Of a DNA stretch of 64,000 nucleotides, positions 45,760 to 54,819 are shown piece after piece (position 1 is the stretch's first letter; each line of letters starts with the position of its first letter). Under the pieces are notes generated by a model. That model was not told the origin of the DNA. It ran no database searches and saw only the letters and a list, made by a program, of their open reading frames with translations. The position numbers and the translations under genes are program-made. Origin of the DNA: VRUE01 sp033856195 (lineage in GTDB: Bacteria; Actinomycetota; Thermoleophilia; Solirubrobacterales; 70-9); assembly GCA_033856195.1 (NCBI GenBank), contig JAWVFL010000030.1, forward strand, positions 13,044 to 77,043, given 5' to 3'.

Positions 45760-46419
45760 ATGGCTGTCCTGAGCGAGCCGACCAACAGTGCCAGCACCGC
45801 AGATGCGGAACTCTGCGTGATCCTCTGCGCGGACAGCTCGGCGATGCGCCGCCGCATCGTCTACGCGCTGACCGAGCACGACCTGCAGGTCTCGCTGACC
45901 GAGATGGACGATCCGCAGCAGCTCTGTGAGCTCGACCACCTCGATCAGGATTCGATCGTCGTCTTCGCCTGCGATGTCGACCTGCCGCGCGAGATGGCCG
46001 CGCTGCGGCGCCTGCGGCGCGAACTGCGCGAGCCGGCAGTCGTCGCGGTCTCACCGATGGCCACCGGCACGGGCGTGCGCCGCGCCCTCGATGCCGGCGC
46101 CGACGGGATTGTCTTCGAGTCGGAGCTGGAGTCAACCCTGGCGGTCGCCGTGCGCGCGGTGGCAAGCGGCCAGTCGGTAGTCCCACGCAAGCTCCGCGCC
46201 AGCGTCGAGCGACCCGCCTTCTCCCATCGCGAGCGCCAGGTGCTCTCCTTCGTCTCGCGCGGTCTCACCAACGCCCAGATCGCCGAGCAGCTCTTCCTCT
46301 CCGAGAGCACGATCAAGAGCCACCTCTCTTCGGCCTTCTCCAAGTTCGGCGTGCGCTCGCGCAAGGAGGCCGCCGCACTCTTCCTCGAGCTTGAACAAAC
46401 GAAAGGGTTGCCCGCATGA
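45760..46419 (+). CDS. LuxR/NarL-type response regulator
   Basis: A 219-residue regulator. The receiver-like domain (about 17-140) keeps Asp72 (DVDLP) at the phosphorylation position and an acidic residue after VILCA, but the conserved Lys is replaced (IVFESE). A LuxR-type helix-turn-helix follows: FSHRERQVLSFVSRGLTNAQIAEQLFLSES (about 153-182). It overlaps the aminotransferase gene (ATGA), so it probably controls this polysaccharide locus. No kinase gene is adjacent. Confidence 0.87.
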   Translation: MAVLSEPTNSASTADAELCVILCADSSAMRRRIVYALTEHDLQVSLTEMDDPQQLCELDHLDQDSIVVFACDVDLPREMAALRRLRRELREPAVVAVSPMATGTGVRRALDAGADGIVFESELESTLAVAVRAVASGQSVVPRKLRASVERPAFSHRERQVLSFVSRGLTNAQIAEQLFLSESTIKSHLSSAFSKFGVRSRKEAAALFLELEQTKGLPA

Positions 46420-47585
46420 CCACCGCGACCGAGCCGAACACCGCGCTGCCGCAGGCGGCAACCGAGGGGCGCCGCGTTCCCTTCATCCGCCTCGACGCCG
46501 CCCATCCCGAGCTGATGGCCGAGCTGCTCGAGGTGGTCGAGCGGGTCGCCCATGACGCCGCCTTCACGCTCGGTCCCGAGGTCGAGGACTTCGAGCGAAA
46601 CTTCGCCGCCTACTGCGAGAGCGAGGAGGCGATCGGCGTCTCTTCGGGAACGATGGCGCTGGAGCTGGCGCTGCGCGCGCTCGGCATCGGCCCGGGAGAC
46701 GAGGTCATCGTGCCGACCTACACCTTCATCGCCACCGCCGAGGCGGTCAGCACAGTCGGCGCGACCCCCGTCCTGGTCGACATCGACCCCGATTCAGCCA
46801 CGATTACGGCGGAGATCGTCGAGCAAGCGCTGAGCGCCCGCACCCGCTGCGTCATCCCCGTCCACCTCTTCGGCCGCACCGTCGAGATGGACCCGATCCT
46901 CGAGCTCTGCCGCCCCCGTGGCATCGCCGTGATCGAGGACGCCTGCCAGGCCCACGGCGCCCGCTACCGCGGCCGCCGCGTCGGCTCGCTCGCCGACGCG
47001 GGCTGCTTCAGCTTCTATCCGACCAAGAACCTCGGCGGCTGGGGCGACGGCGGCGCCTTGGTCACCAACAACTCCGAGATCGCCGAGAAGGTGCGCCTGC
47101 TGCGCTCGCACGGCGAGTCGCCTCGTCACAACCACCAGCTGGTCACCGGCACGCACCGGCTCGACGCGCTGCAGGCGGCGATCCTCGACGTCAAGCTGCG
47201 CCACCTCGACGACTGGAACGAGAGCCGCCGGCGGGCCGCCGCAACCTTCGCCGAGTCACTTGCCGGCAGCGACGTAGTGCTTCCCGAGCCGGCCGCCGAA
47301 AACGGCGATCATGTCTACCACCTCTTCGTCGTCACCACGCCGCAGCGCGACGCGCTGCGCGACCACCTCGACGCAGAGGGCGTCGCCAGCGCGATCCACT
47401 ACCCCACCCCGGTCCACCTCCAACCCGCTTACGCCGATCTCGGCCTCGGGCTCGGCTCGCTTCCCGTAGCCGAGCGGCTGGCGAGCGAATCCTGCTCGCT
47501 GCCGATCTTCCCGGCGATCGAGGACTGGCACATTGCCGAGACCGCCGCGGCCGTACAGAGCTTTGGCGCAGCCGGCAACAGCTGA
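46416..47585 (+). CDS. DegT/DnrJ/EryC1 family sugar aminotransferase
   Basis: A 389-residue PLP enzyme transferring an amino group to keto-sugar nucleotides. The PLP lysine is Lys204 in YPTKNLGGWGDGG; GVSSGTMALELALRALGIGPGDEV and IEDACQAHGA are family hallmarks. The exact amino sugar is unknown. Together with the acetyltransferase it suggests an N-acylated amino-deoxy sugar in the polymer. Confidence 0.92.
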   Translation: MTTATEPNTALPQAATEGRRVPFIRLDAAHPELMAELLEVVERVAHDAAFTLGPEVEDFERNFAAYCESEEAIGVSSGTMALELALRALGIGPGDEVIVPTYTFIATAEAVSTVGATPVLVDIDPDSATITAEIVEQALSARTRCVIPVHLFGRTVEMDPILELCRPRGIAVIEDACQAHGARYRGRRVGSLADAGCFSFYPTKNLGGWGDGGALVTNNSEIAEKVRLLRSHGESPRHNHQLVTGTHRLDALQAAILDVKLRHLDDWNESRRRAAATFAESLAGSDVVLPEPAAENGDHVYHLFVVTTPQRDALRDHLDAEGVASAIHYPTPVHLQPAYADLGLGLGSLPVAERLASESCSLPIFPAIEDWHIAETAAAVQSFGAAGNS

Positions 47586-47613
47586 ACGGCAGGCGCCGAG
47601 CGGGCGCCAGGGC

Positions 47614-48792
47614 TTGAGAATCTGCATGGTCCACTACTCGGACTTTGAGGTTGACTCGCGCATCCAGCGCCAAGCCCGGGCACTGGCCGAACGCGGCGAT
47701 CGGGTCGACTGCGTCTGCCTCAACGACGACGCCGAGCTAAGCGTCGGCAGCGGCCGCATCGCCCTGCACCGCGCTGCCGCGAGCAAGCCGCGCGGCGGCG
47801 CCCGTGCCTATCTCGAGGGCAACGCGCGCTTCCTCGCCGGAGCCGCGCGCAAGGTCAGCGCCCTCGACCGCAGCGGTCGCTTCGACCTGATCGAGATCCA
47901 CAACATGCCCGACGCGCTGGTCTTTGCCGCCCTGTGGCCGAAGCTGCGTGGCGTGCCACTGATGCTCAACTTCCACGACACCTTCCCCGAGCTCTTCGCC
48001 ACACTCTTCGATCGCTCGCCGGGTCATCCGTTGGTGCGCCTGATCCGCGCCGAGGAGCGGCTCAGCGCCGCCCTTGCCGACGGCCACATCTTCGTCACCG
48101 AGGAGGCCCGCGAGCTGCTGCGCGATCGTGGCATCGACGCCAAGAACAGCCAAGTCGTGATGAACACACCCGACGAGCGGGTCTTCGGCGAGCGGCGCGA
48201 GGCAGGCGCCCCGCCCAGCGAGGACGAGCTGCGCGTCGTCTACCACGGCGGCCTGGCCGATCGCTTCGGTGTGGAGACCTTGGTGCGGGCCGTGTCACTG
48301 CTGCGCAACCGTGACCAGGAGATCTCCCTCGACGTCTACGGCTCCGACGCCGAAGCCGCCCGACAACTGGCCTCCTTTGCGGCCGCAGTTGCACCCGAGG
48401 GCGTGCGCATCGCTCCCCAGCCGACGCCGGTGGAGGAGATTCCGGCGCGACTCGCGCAGGCGCATCTCGGCGTGGTGCCGACGCTTCGCGACGGCTTCAC
48501 CGAGCTGTTGCTGCCGGTCAAGCTGCTCGAGTACGTGCACATGGGCTTGCCCGTCGTCGCCTCCCGCCTGCCCGTGATCGAGCGCTATTTCGGCGATGAC
48601 CTATTGCTGGCCGAGCCTGGCGACGCGGCTTCGATCGCCGCCGCGATCGAAGGCGTGCGAGTCGATCCGGTCGCGGCGAGGACCCGGGCCGAGCGCGCCT
48701 CCAAGCGCCTAGCGAAGATCGAGTGGCGCCAGCAGCGCCAGGGCTACTTCGACCTGGTCGACGGACTGGTCGCCGGCGCGCGGAGCCACTGA
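47614..48792 (+). CDS. GT-B glycosyltransferase (GT4-like)
   Basis: About 392 residues from the TTG at 47614 (LRICMVHYSDFEVDSRIQRQA). The N-terminal pattern and the C-terminal motif LLPVKLLEYVHMGLPVVAS are typical GT4. The frame is open from 47533, but that start overlaps the aminotransferase by 53 nt; ATG at 47626 is another option. No good ribosome binding site separates the choices. Sugar specificity unknown. Confidence 0.82.
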   Translation: MRICMVHYSDFEVDSRIQRQARALAERGDRVDCVCLNDDAELSVGSGRIALHRAAASKPRGGARAYLEGNARFLAGAARKVSALDRSGRFDLIEIHNMPDALVFAALWPKLRGVPLMLNFHDTFPELFATLFDRSPGHPLVRLIRAEERLSAALADGHIFVTEEARELLRDRGIDAKNSQVVMNTPDERVFGERREAGAPPSEDELRVVYHGGLADRFGVETLVRAVSLLRNRDQEISLDVYGSDAEAARQLASFAAAVAPEGVRIAPQPTPVEEIPARLAQAHLGVVPTLRDGFTELLLPVKLLEYVHMGLPVVASRLPVIERYFGDDLLLAEPGDAASIAAAIEGVRVDPVAARTRAERASKRLAKIEWRQQRQGYFDLVDGLVAGARSH

Positions 48793-48793
48793 G

Positions 48794-49696
48794 ATGGCCG
48801 AGCTTCTGCTCGTCACCCCGGCCCGCGACGAGGCCGCCCACTTGGAGCGCACGATCCGCGCCGTTGCGGCGCAGACGCAGCGCCCCGATCTCTGGCTGAT
48901 CGTCGATGACGGCTCTGCAGACGCGACGCCCGAGATCCTGGCCCGCGCCGCCGCCGAGCTGCCGTTCGTGCGCGTCCTGCGCGCGCCACAGGAGCAGAGC
49001 AACGGCTCGGACCGGCTCGCGGTCGCCGCCGAGGCGCGCGCCTTCAACTGGGCCCTGGAGACGATCGACCTCGACGACTACACGCACGTCGGCAAGCTCG
49101 ATGCCGATATCGAGCTGCCCACCGAGTACTTCGAGCGGCTGCTCGAGCGGTTCGATCGCGAGCCGCCGCTCGGCGTCGCCGGCGGCGGTCTGCTCGAGCG
49201 CGGCCGCAGCGGCTGGCAACTGGCGAAGGTCCCCGCGTACCACGTGCGCGGCGCGGTGAAGCTCTACAGCCGCGAGTGCTTCGCCGCAATCGGCGGTATC
49301 GAGGTGCGACTCGGCTGGGACACGATCGACGAGACCTACGCTCGCATGGAGGGCTTCTCCACCCGTTCCTTTCCCGAGCTCGCCGCCCGCCATCACCGTC
49401 CCGTCGCCACCCGCGGTGGCGCCTTGCGCGGCCGCGCACGCCACGGCCAGTGCGCCTACATCCTTCGCTACGGCGGCTGGTGGGTCACCTTGCGCGCGCT
49501 AAAGGTCGCCTGCTCGCGACCCTACGGCCTCTCAGGCATCGCCTTCCTCTACGGCTACATCCGCGCCGCGGGGCGCCGTGAGGACCGGGTCGAAGACGAG
49601 CGCTTCCGCCGTTTCGTCGCCAGGGAGCTGCGTGACCGCGTGACCGTGAAAGTTCCTGCGTTTTTCACCCGTTCATTGGCCACATGGCATTCGTAG
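48794..49696 (+). CDS. GT2 glycosyltransferase
   Basis: A 300-residue GT-A enzyme: LLVTPARDEAAHLERTI, VDDGSADATPEI and the DXD-like KLDADIELP are standard. The C-terminal region has an amphipathic stretch (YGGWWVTLRALKVACSRPYGLSGIAFLYGYI), possibly membrane-associated. Starts one base after the previous stop and overlaps the Wzz-like gene by 13 nt, so translation is coupled. Confidence 0.87.
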   Translation: MAELLLVTPARDEAAHLERTIRAVAAQTQRPDLWLIVDDGSADATPEILARAAAELPFVRVLRAPQEQSNGSDRLAVAAEARAFNWALETIDLDDYTHVGKLDADIELPTEYFERLLERFDREPPLGVAGGGLLERGRSGWQLAKVPAYHVRGAVKLYSRECFAAIGGIEVRLGWDTIDETYARMEGFSTRSFPELAARHHRPVATRGGALRGRARHGQCAYILRYGGWWVTLRALKVACSRPYGLSGIAFLYGYIRAAGRREDRVEDERFRRFVARELRDRVTVKVPAFFTRSLATWHS

Positions 49697-50589
49697 ACAC
49701 AATCAGACAGCTCTGGCAACGCAAAGCGCTGGTGGCGCTCGTATTGGCCCTTGCCGTCTTCGCGGCGATCCTCACGGCCTATCGGGTCAGCGTCTCCCCG
49801 GTCGGCCTGCACAAGCGCACGCTGCAGGTAGCCGCGGCGTCCAGCCAGATCCTCATCGACTCTCCCAATTCAACGCTGGTGGACGGGGCCTCGGCGGAGA
49901 CCTTCAACGCGCTCGCCACGCGGGCGAAGATCTACGGCCAGTACCTGAGCAGCCTCGAGGCGCGCCGCCAGATCGCCAAGCAGGTCGGCGTCGCGCCGGA
50001 GACGATCTCCACTGCCGGGCCGTTCAGCCCCGAAACGGGCCGCGTCAGCTACGAAGCCCAGCCGGCCGGCGAGCGGGCCAGCGAACTTCTCAAGGAAGGC
50101 GCCGTCTACCGGCTTGTCTTCACCGCCCAGGAAAGCGTGCCGATCCTCTCGGTCAGCTCCCAGGCGCCGACGACGGACCGGGCGATCGCCCTTGCGAGCG
50201 CGTCCTTCCATACGCTCACCGACTACGTCGACAGGCTCGAGGCCGAGAGCAAGCCGGTCAGCCGCGGCGTCACCGTGCGCGAGCTGGGCGCACCCCAGGG
50301 CGGCACCCTCGGCGACTCCAACGGCCTGATCCTGATGGTGCTTGCCTTCCTCGCCGTCGCCGGCCTCGGCTGCGCCGCAATCCTGATCGTCCCGGGCTTT
50401 GCCCGCCGCTGGCGAGCACTCGACGACGTCGACCGGGCCCAGCACCAGGCCGGCTTCGCCGACCCCTACCCCGCCCCGGTCGCCGATCCGGCGCCCGCGC
50501 GGGCCGATCACGGCTATGACGCATCGCCCCTGGTCGAGGATGAGGCCAGGGAGCCGCTGACCCGGCGCCCGGCACAGCACCTGGGCTAA
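49684..50589 (+). CDS. Wzz-like polysaccharide chain-length regulator
   Basis: A 301-residue protein with an N-terminal membrane helix (about 15-33), an extracytoplasmic domain (about 34-215) and a second helix (about 219-240), followed by a Pro/Ala/Asp-rich cytoplasmic tail. This two-helix layout and its place before a Wzy-like gene match the Wzz/CapA family; the kinase domain of BY-kinases is absent. The Wzz Pro-rich motif before the second helix is not obvious, so the call rests on topology and context. Confidence 0.72.
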   Translation: MAFVDTIRQLWQRKALVALVLALAVFAAILTAYRVSVSPVGLHKRTLQVAAASSQILIDSPNSTLVDGASAETFNALATRAKIYGQYLSSLEARRQIAKQVGVAPETISTAGPFSPETGRVSYEAQPAGERASELLKEGAVYRLVFTAQESVPILSVSSQAPTTDRAIALASASFHTLTDYVDRLEAESKPVSRGVTVRELGAPQGGTLGDSNGLILMVLAFLAVAGLGCAAILIVPGFARRWRALDDVDRAQHQAGFADPYPAPVADPAPARADHGYDASPLVEDEAREPLTRRPAQHLG

Positions 50590-51986
50590 TGGAGGCCACG
50601 ACCGGGGCCCGCCCGTTCCTCGGGCAACCCGCCGCCGACGCGGCAGCGACCGCCTCCCGGCCACTGCCCGCAGCTGCGACCGCGAGTCGACTTGCGGACT
50701 GGCCGGAAACCACCCGCCTGCTGCCCTGGGCCCTCTTCGGCTTCCTCGCGATGCTGTGGGTGGTCCCGTTCGACAGCGTGATCCTGCCGATCGGAACGCC
50801 GGTCGACGCCACCTTGGACCGGGTCTTCCTCGTCGCGCTCGTCGGCATCTGGCTGTTCAGCGACAACGCCAAGCCCCGCGACCGCTCGGTCCGCCACAGC
50901 CCGATCCATTGGGCCTTTGCGATCTTCACCCTGGTCGCCCTGCTCTCCGTCTTGTTCCGCGACGAGACCCTGGTCAGGATCGGCGGGCTGGACCCGGCGA
51001 TCAAGCAATTGGCCCTGCTCGCTTCATATGGAGTGTTCTTCGCCCTCGCTGCTTCGATCATCCGGCCCGGCGAGCTGCCGAAACTGATCAAGGCGGTGCT
51101 CGCCCTCGCCTGCTTCGCCGCCTTCGCGGTGATCGTCGAGTACAGGACCGGCGCCAACGTCTTTCACGACTGGATCGGACCGCTGTTCCCGGGCTACGTC
51201 CGCCCCGAAGGAATCGGCGCCTACGACGCGATTGGCCGAAAGCTGGTCTACGGGCCCACCGTGCAGCCGCTCGCGGTCGCGGTGATGTTCTCGATGGCGC
51301 TGTCGTTCGCCTTTGCCTGGCTGCTGAAGGCAAAGGAGCGGCGCGAGCGCCTGCTCTACGCCACCGCGGTCTTGCTGCTGATCGGTGGTGCGGTGGCGAC
51401 GCAGAAGAAGACGAGCATGATCGGCCCGCTGGTCTGCATTGCCGTCTTCTGCGCCTACCGGCCACGCGCGATGGCCCGCCTGGCGCCGCTCGCGATCGTC
51501 CTCGTCGGCGTCATCCACGTCATTGCCCCGGGCGCGTTCGGCGCCGTGGTCGACCAGTTCGCACCCGGCACAGTGACGAAAGTCAACACGACCCAGGACC
51601 GAGTCAGCGACTACAGCGCGATCAAGCCCGACCTCGCCGGTCACCTGCTGCTCGGTCGTGGCTACGGCAGCTATGACCAGAAGCAGCACCGGATACTCGA
51701 CAACGCGTACCTGTCGCTCGCCATCGGGGTCGGCCTGCTCGGCGTGCTCGCCTATCTGGCGATCTTCGCCACCGCCTTCTTCAGCGCCCATCCCGTCGCC
51801 CGCTCGGGCGACCGCGACCGGGCGCCGCCGGCGCTGGCAGCCGCGGCGGCGATCGTCGTCTCGCTGGTTGCCGGCGCGATCCTCGATTTCCTCTCCTTCC
51901 CGCAGCTTCCATATCTCTTCTGCTTCATCGCCGCGATCGCCTTCGTCTGCGGGCGCGACTGGATCGCACGGGGAGAAACGCGATGA
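50589..51986 (+). CDS. O-antigen ligase/polymerase-like membrane protein (Wzy/WaaL type)
   Basis: A 465-residue protein with about ten or more membrane helices. A large loop with TQDRVSDYSAIKPDLAGHLLLGRGYGSYDQ before the late helices fits the Wzy_C/O-antigen ligase family (the GxGxG/GRGYG region). It would polymerise or ligate repeat units outside the membrane. It shares one base with the Wzz-like stop. The N-terminal about 40 residues are Ala/Pro-rich and cytoplasmic. Confidence 0.8.
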   Translation: MEATTGARPFLGQPAADAAATASRPLPAAATASRLADWPETTRLLPWALFGFLAMLWVVPFDSVILPIGTPVDATLDRVFLVALVGIWLFSDNAKPRDRSVRHSPIHWAFAIFTLVALLSVLFRDETLVRIGGLDPAIKQLALLASYGVFFALAASIIRPGELPKLIKAVLALACFAAFAVIVEYRTGANVFHDWIGPLFPGYVRPEGIGAYDAIGRKLVYGPTVQPLAVAVMFSMALSFAFAWLLKAKERRERLLYATAVLLLIGGAVATQKKTSMIGPLVCIAVFCAYRPRAMARLAPLAIVLVGVIHVIAPGAFGAVVDQFAPGTVTKVNTTQDRVSDYSAIKPDLAGHLLLGRGYGSYDQKQHRILDNAYLSLAIGVGLLGVLAYLAIFATAFFSAHPVARSGDRDRAPPALAAAAAIVVSLVAGAILDFLSFPQLPYLFCFIAAIAFVCGRDWIARGETR

Positions 51987-52005
51987 GCGCTACCACCTTG
52001 ACCCC

Positions 52006-53202
52006 CTAGAGAGCCAGCGCGAGGTCCAGCACTTCGGCGCTGCGGGTCGCCCAGGAGTTGCGGGCGACGAAGCCCTGGCGCTCGGCTTCGCTGGCCGGTC
52101 CGGCCGCAAGCGCCTCGCGCACAGCGGCAACGAAGTCGCCGCCGGGGGCGACGCGGATGACTGGGGCATCGGCGCGGCGCACCGGCTCGAGGTCAGTCGC
52201 GACGGTCGGGGTGCCGGAGGCGAGGTACTCGTAGAGCTTCAAGGGGCTCATCGCCTCGGTCAGCGGTGTCTGGCGGTGCGGCAGCAGGCAGGCGTCGGCG
52301 GCATGGCAGAGGGCGGCGACCTGGTCGCGGGGCACCGACTCGTGGGTGACGACGTTGGGCTCGGCGAGGGCGGCGGCGAGGTGGTCGGGTTCGGTGACGG
52401 GCCCGACCAGGACGACCGTTCCGTCGGGCCAGCCCCGCGCAACCGAGCGCAGGGCCTCGGTATCGATGCGGCTGTCGACGGTGCCGACGTAGAACAGCCG
52501 CGGCCCGGGCAGGCGGTCGAACCAGGCTGGCGGCGCCCCCGGCGCGAGCCACATCCCCGCGTCGACCCCGTTGGGCACGACCGCGGCCGGCCCCCGGGGT
52601 GATACCCGCTCGACGATCGCCTCGCTGACCGCGCAGAGGCGGCGCCCGTCGCGCGCCACCCGCTCGTAGGCCTCGAGCAGGCTGGGGCGCCAGCGCTGGT
52701 AGTCGGGGTGGGCGGAGAGGTCGTCGGTGGCGAAGAGGGTAACCGGACCGGCCCACTCGAGCGGGGCGAAGGCGGCGATGAAAGGCTGACCCGTGATCAC
52801 CGCCGGGCGCTCCATGCCGTGGCGCTCGGCGACCCGTCGCAGGCGGCGGTCGTAGGCGCGGTAGACGCGTTCGAGGGCGGCGATCGAAACCGGTTCGCGG
52901 CGACGCCAGCGCAGGGGCTGCCAGTGCCCCTCCCTAAGGCTCGAGTTGAACTTGAGGGGACGGTCGATCAGGTCCCTTGCCAGCTTGATCGGGGCGCTTC
53001 GCGGGCGGTCGCAGATCAGCACCCGATCGATCTCGGGATCGTCGAGCAGAGCGAGGGCCAGCTGATCCTGAGGGGAGAACATCTCGCGCGCCTGGGCGGC
53101 GGCCCAGGTCAGGTCGTCGAAGCTGAAGATGACCTGCCGGGCCCGGCCCGAGGCCCGGATTTGTGGCTCGTTCGCTGGCAATTCCATGGTTCGGACCGGC
53201 AT
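52006..53202 (-). CDS. GT-B glycosyltransferase (GT4-like)
   Basis: A 398-residue enzyme. VISFDD-like N-terminus (VIFSFDDLTWAAAQ), LFATDDLSAH, VPNGVDAGMW and the C-terminal SPLKLYEYLASGTPTVAT identify a GT4-type fold. It is the only minus-strand gene in this part of the locus and is flanked by plus-strand membrane genes. Start at 53202, with an in-frame ATG five codons later as alternative. Confidence 0.85.
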   Translation of the reverse strand: MPVRTMELPANEPQIRASGRARQVIFSFDDLTWAAAQAREMFSPQDQLALALLDDPEIDRVLICDRPRSAPIKLARDLIDRPLKFNSSLREGHWQPLRWRRREPVSIAALERVYRAYDRRLRRVAERHGMERPAVITGQPFIAAFAPLEWAGPVTLFATDDLSAHPDYQRWRPSLLEAYERVARDGRRLCAVSEAIVERVSPRGPAAVVPNGVDAGMWLAPGAPPAWFDRLPGPRLFYVGTVDSRIDTEALRSVARGWPDGTVVLVGPVTEPDHLAAALAEPNVVTHESVPRDQVAALCHAADACLLPHRQTPLTEAMSPLKLYEYLASGTPTVATDLEPVRRADAPVIRVAPGGDFVAAVREALAAGPASEAERQGFVARNSWATRSAEVLDLALAL

Positions 53203-53277
53203 CTAATCTACAAACGACGCCGGTGTGACCCCGCTTGCGGCGCAAGTTGCCAGGCGCAGCCGCCGTTTGTCCCCTGG

Positions 53278-54819
53278 ATGAACGACCAGGACTTCGCCCG
53301 GGAAGAGCTCTCGTCCGAGCAGCTGAAGGATGCCGCTGTCGCCGGCGTGCGCTGGACGACCGCTGCCCGCGTGGGCATCGAAGTGATCACCCTCGCCTCC
53401 GCCGTCGTGCTCGCCCGGCTGATCGCCCCGTCGGGCTTCGGCCAGGCGGTGGTGCCGCTGATCTTCGCGCCGCTGGCCGTGATCCTCACCTTCGAGGGCT
53501 TCGGCAGCGCCCTGGTCCAGCGCAAGGAGATCGGCCGCGTCCACGTCGAGGCGGCGATGCTGGCGAGCCTGCTCACCGGGGTCGTCCTCACCTCGCTCAC
53601 CCTGGCACTGGCCGAGCCGGTCGGAAAGCCGCTCTTCGGCTCCGACACCGCTGAGCTGATGATGATGATCTCCCCCGTCTTCCTCCTCGCCGGCCTCTGC
53701 GCGGTCTCGCGCAGCCTGCTCTGGCGGCGCCTCGACTTCCGCCGGGTAAGTCTGATCGAAATGGTCGCCCTGGCGCTCTCCGCCGTGGCCGCCGTCGGGC
53801 TCGCCGTCGCCGGCCTCGACGCCGAGGCGATCGTGCTCGCGGCGCTCTTCGGCTCCACCGTCACCGCCTTGCTCTTGCTTGCGGCCGCGCCGCCGCCGAT
53901 GCCCCGCTGGCACCGCGGCGCGCTGGGCGAGATCATGGGCTTCGGACTGCCGGCCTCGGCCGCCGGCCTGACCTCGGTTGCGATCACCAACGCCACCCTC
54001 GCGGTTGCCGCGGTGCGCCTCGCACCGAGCCAGGTGGGTCTCTTCTGGCGCGCCTTCCAGCTCGGCGTGATCTACCAGGAAAAGATCAGCGGGATCATGA
54101 TCCGGCTCGCCTTCCCGGTCTACTCGCGCACCACCGACCTGAACGAGCTGCGCCGCTTCCATGAGCGGGCGACGCGAATCCACGCGGCGGTATTGCTGCC
54201 GCTGCTCTCGCTGCTGATCGTCACCGCCCCGGACCTCGTGCCCTGGCTCTTCGGCGAGCGCTGGGCGCCGGCGGTGGAGCCGGTTCAAATCCTCTGCGTC
54301 GCCGGGATGATCGCCGCGATCCTCACCGGCTACGCGCAGATAATGCTCGCTGCCGGCAAGCCCCGGGTGCTGCTGGTCTTCAACGTCTTCCTGCTGGCGC
54401 TCTACGTGTTCGCCTCCTGGATCGCGGCGCCCTACGGCATCGCCGCGCTGGCGATCGCCGTGGTCGGCGTGCACGTGGTGCTGCTCGTCTCGGTCTACAC
54501 GGTGCTCTTCCAGCGCGTGCTCGGGATTCCGATCCGGCGCCTCGTCACCGACCTCTTCCCCGCCGTCGCCAGCAGCGTGCTGATGCTCGCCGTCGCCAAC
54601 CCGGTGGCCGAACTGCTGCGCAGCAACGGCGTCCCCGTCTTCCTGCTGCTGCTCAGCGTCGGCATCGTCGGCGCCTGGGCCTATCTGGCGGCGCTGTACA
54701 GCCTCTTCCCGGCGATCTGGAACGACGTCGCGCAGCTGACGCGACGCGTCCTGCCGGACAGAACCACCCCAATCAACGCACTAATCCCGCGGCGCGCCGC
54801 AGAGGGAGCGAGCTCGTGA
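53278..54819 (+). CDS. Wzx-like polysaccharide flippase
   Basis: A 513-residue MOP-superfamily transporter with about 12-14 membrane helices; the N-terminal AGVRWTTAARVGIEVITLASAVVLARLIAPSGFGQ is typical of the Polysacc_synt (LPS flippase WzxC) group. It would flip undecaprenyl-linked repeat units. The ATG at 53278 fits the family N-terminus; the frame to 52708 overlaps the antisense glycosyltransferase. Its stop overlaps the GTG of the giant gene (GTGA). Confidence 0.87.
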   Translation: MNDQDFAREELSSEQLKDAAVAGVRWTTAARVGIEVITLASAVVLARLIAPSGFGQAVVPLIFAPLAVILTFEGFGSALVQRKEIGRVHVEAAMLASLLTGVVLTSLTLALAEPVGKPLFGSDTAELMMMISPVFLLAGLCAVSRSLLWRRLDFRRVSLIEMVALALSAVAAVGLAVAGLDAEAIVLAALFGSTVTALLLLAAAPPPMPRWHRGALGEIMGFGLPASAAGLTSVAITNATLAVAAVRLAPSQVGLFWRAFQLGVIYQEKISGIMIRLAFPVYSRTTDLNELRRFHERATRIHAAVLLPLLSLLIVTAPDLVPWLFGERWAPAVEPVQILCVAGMIAAILTGYAQIMLAAGKPRVLLVFNVFLLALYVFASWIAAPYGIAALAIAVVGVHVVLLVSVYTVLFQRVLGIPIRRLVTDLFPAVASSVLMLAVANPVAELLRSNGVPVFLLLLSVGIVGAWAYLAALYSLFPAIWNDVAQLTRRVLPDRTTPINALIPRRAAEGASS

